Assembly: GCA_017503305.1 (NCBI GenBank)
Contig: JAFVTJ010000008.1
Span: 1-6,561 of the forward strand
Reading direction: 5' to 3'
Length of the DNA: 6,561 bases
DNA from: Clostridia bacterium
GTDB lineage: Bacteria; Bacillota_A; Clostridia; Oscillospirales; Acutalibacteraceae
Part shown: piece after piece, positions 6,336 through 6,561 of the stretch
Layout: every line of letters begins with the position of its first letter
Numbering within the stretch: position 1 is the stretch's first letter
Notes under the pieces: model-generated
What the model was told of the DNA's origin: nothing
What the model saw: only the letters and a program-made list of their open reading frames with translations
Database searches by the model: none
Program-made: the position numbers and the translations under genes

Positions 6336-6561
6336 ACGCTATAATAAATCTTTTTGAAAATCGAAATCTAAAAATAGAACTCGCTGCCCCCACAGGCAGA
6401 GCGGCAAAGCGCATTACCGAGCTTACCGGCAGGGATGCTAAAACTATCCACCGTTTGCTTGAAGTTGAATGGGGAGAAGAGGATTCCCAAAAGTTTGCTC
6501 GCAATGAAAAAAATCCGCTTGACTGTGACGTTATAATAATTGATGAAGCGTCTATGATTGA
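6284..6561 (+). CDS. recD2: RecD2 helicase core, continuation in the -1 frame (cut by window end)
   Basis: This frame is open from 6284 to the window edge, about 92 codons, and continues the same RecD2 protein. It begins [20 protein letters not shown] with the Walker A P-loop, then motif Ia [15 protein letters not shown], the TIHRLLE segment, and the Walker B motif [10 protein letters not shown] at the very end. These are the ATP-binding motifs of the SF1 helicase core, so the catalytic half is present but out of frame with the N-terminus. There is no start codon with a ribosome site at its head, so it is not a separate gene. The rest of the helicase, and any effect of the break, lie beyond the window. 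Confidence 0.9.

Noticed and set aside
6055..6504. 149-codon minus-strand ORF opposite recD2
   Set aside because: It lies wholly antisense to the RecD2 coding frames, which carry clear conserved motifs. Its translation is low in complexity and shows no recognisable family.

Overview
The window is AT-rich bacterial chromosome with six plus-strand genes. It looks like a low-GC Firmicute of the class Clostridia, possibly an uncultured gut lineage. Supporting signs are a YtvI-type sporulation membrane protein, a CdaA/CdaR cyclic-di-AMP pair, a RecD2 (not RecBCD-type RecD) helicase, purine-rich Shine-Dalgarno sites and frequent TTG/GTG starts. I see no phage, transposon, CRISPR, rRNA or tRNA signal. 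The placement rests on protein family recognition only.

Layout: 1-128 is a very AT-rich leader with no gene. 129-1193 is an AI-2E/YtvI-family membrane protein. 1232-1450 is a small DUF3343 (putative Se/S carrier-like) protein, followed by an intrinsic terminator at about 1455-1485. 1501-2628 is a class V aminotransferase of the cysteine desulfurase/selenocysteine lyase type. A good promoter (TTGAAT-N17-TATTAT) at 2644-2672 then drives a two-gene unit: cdaA (2718-3611), the membrane diadenylate cyclase, and cdaR (3611-4885), its YbbR-domain partner, overlapping by one base. A strong terminator sits directly on the cdaR stop codon. A second short unit follows: an unrecognised 97-residue membrane-anchored protein (4967-5260) and recD2 (5289 to the window end). 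Its leader holds a hairpin that contains both a consensus -10 box and the ribosome binding site.

Functionally the window is mostly housekeeping: c-di-AMP synthesis and control (cell wall and osmotic homeostasis), possible sulfur or selenium mobilisation (DUF3343 plus the PLP enzyme), a membrane protein linked by family to sporulation, and DNA repair. The clearest anomaly is a one-base frameshift in recD2 at about 6281-6284, just before the Walker A motif. It splits the helicase into an N-terminal ORF with a 17-residue nonsense tail and an open downstream frame carrying Walker A and Walker B. I did not find a convincing new multi-gene system. The points most worth a second look are the recD2 frameshift, the hairpin/promoter/RBS arrangement at 4922-4969, and the terminator inside the DUF3343-desulfurase pair.
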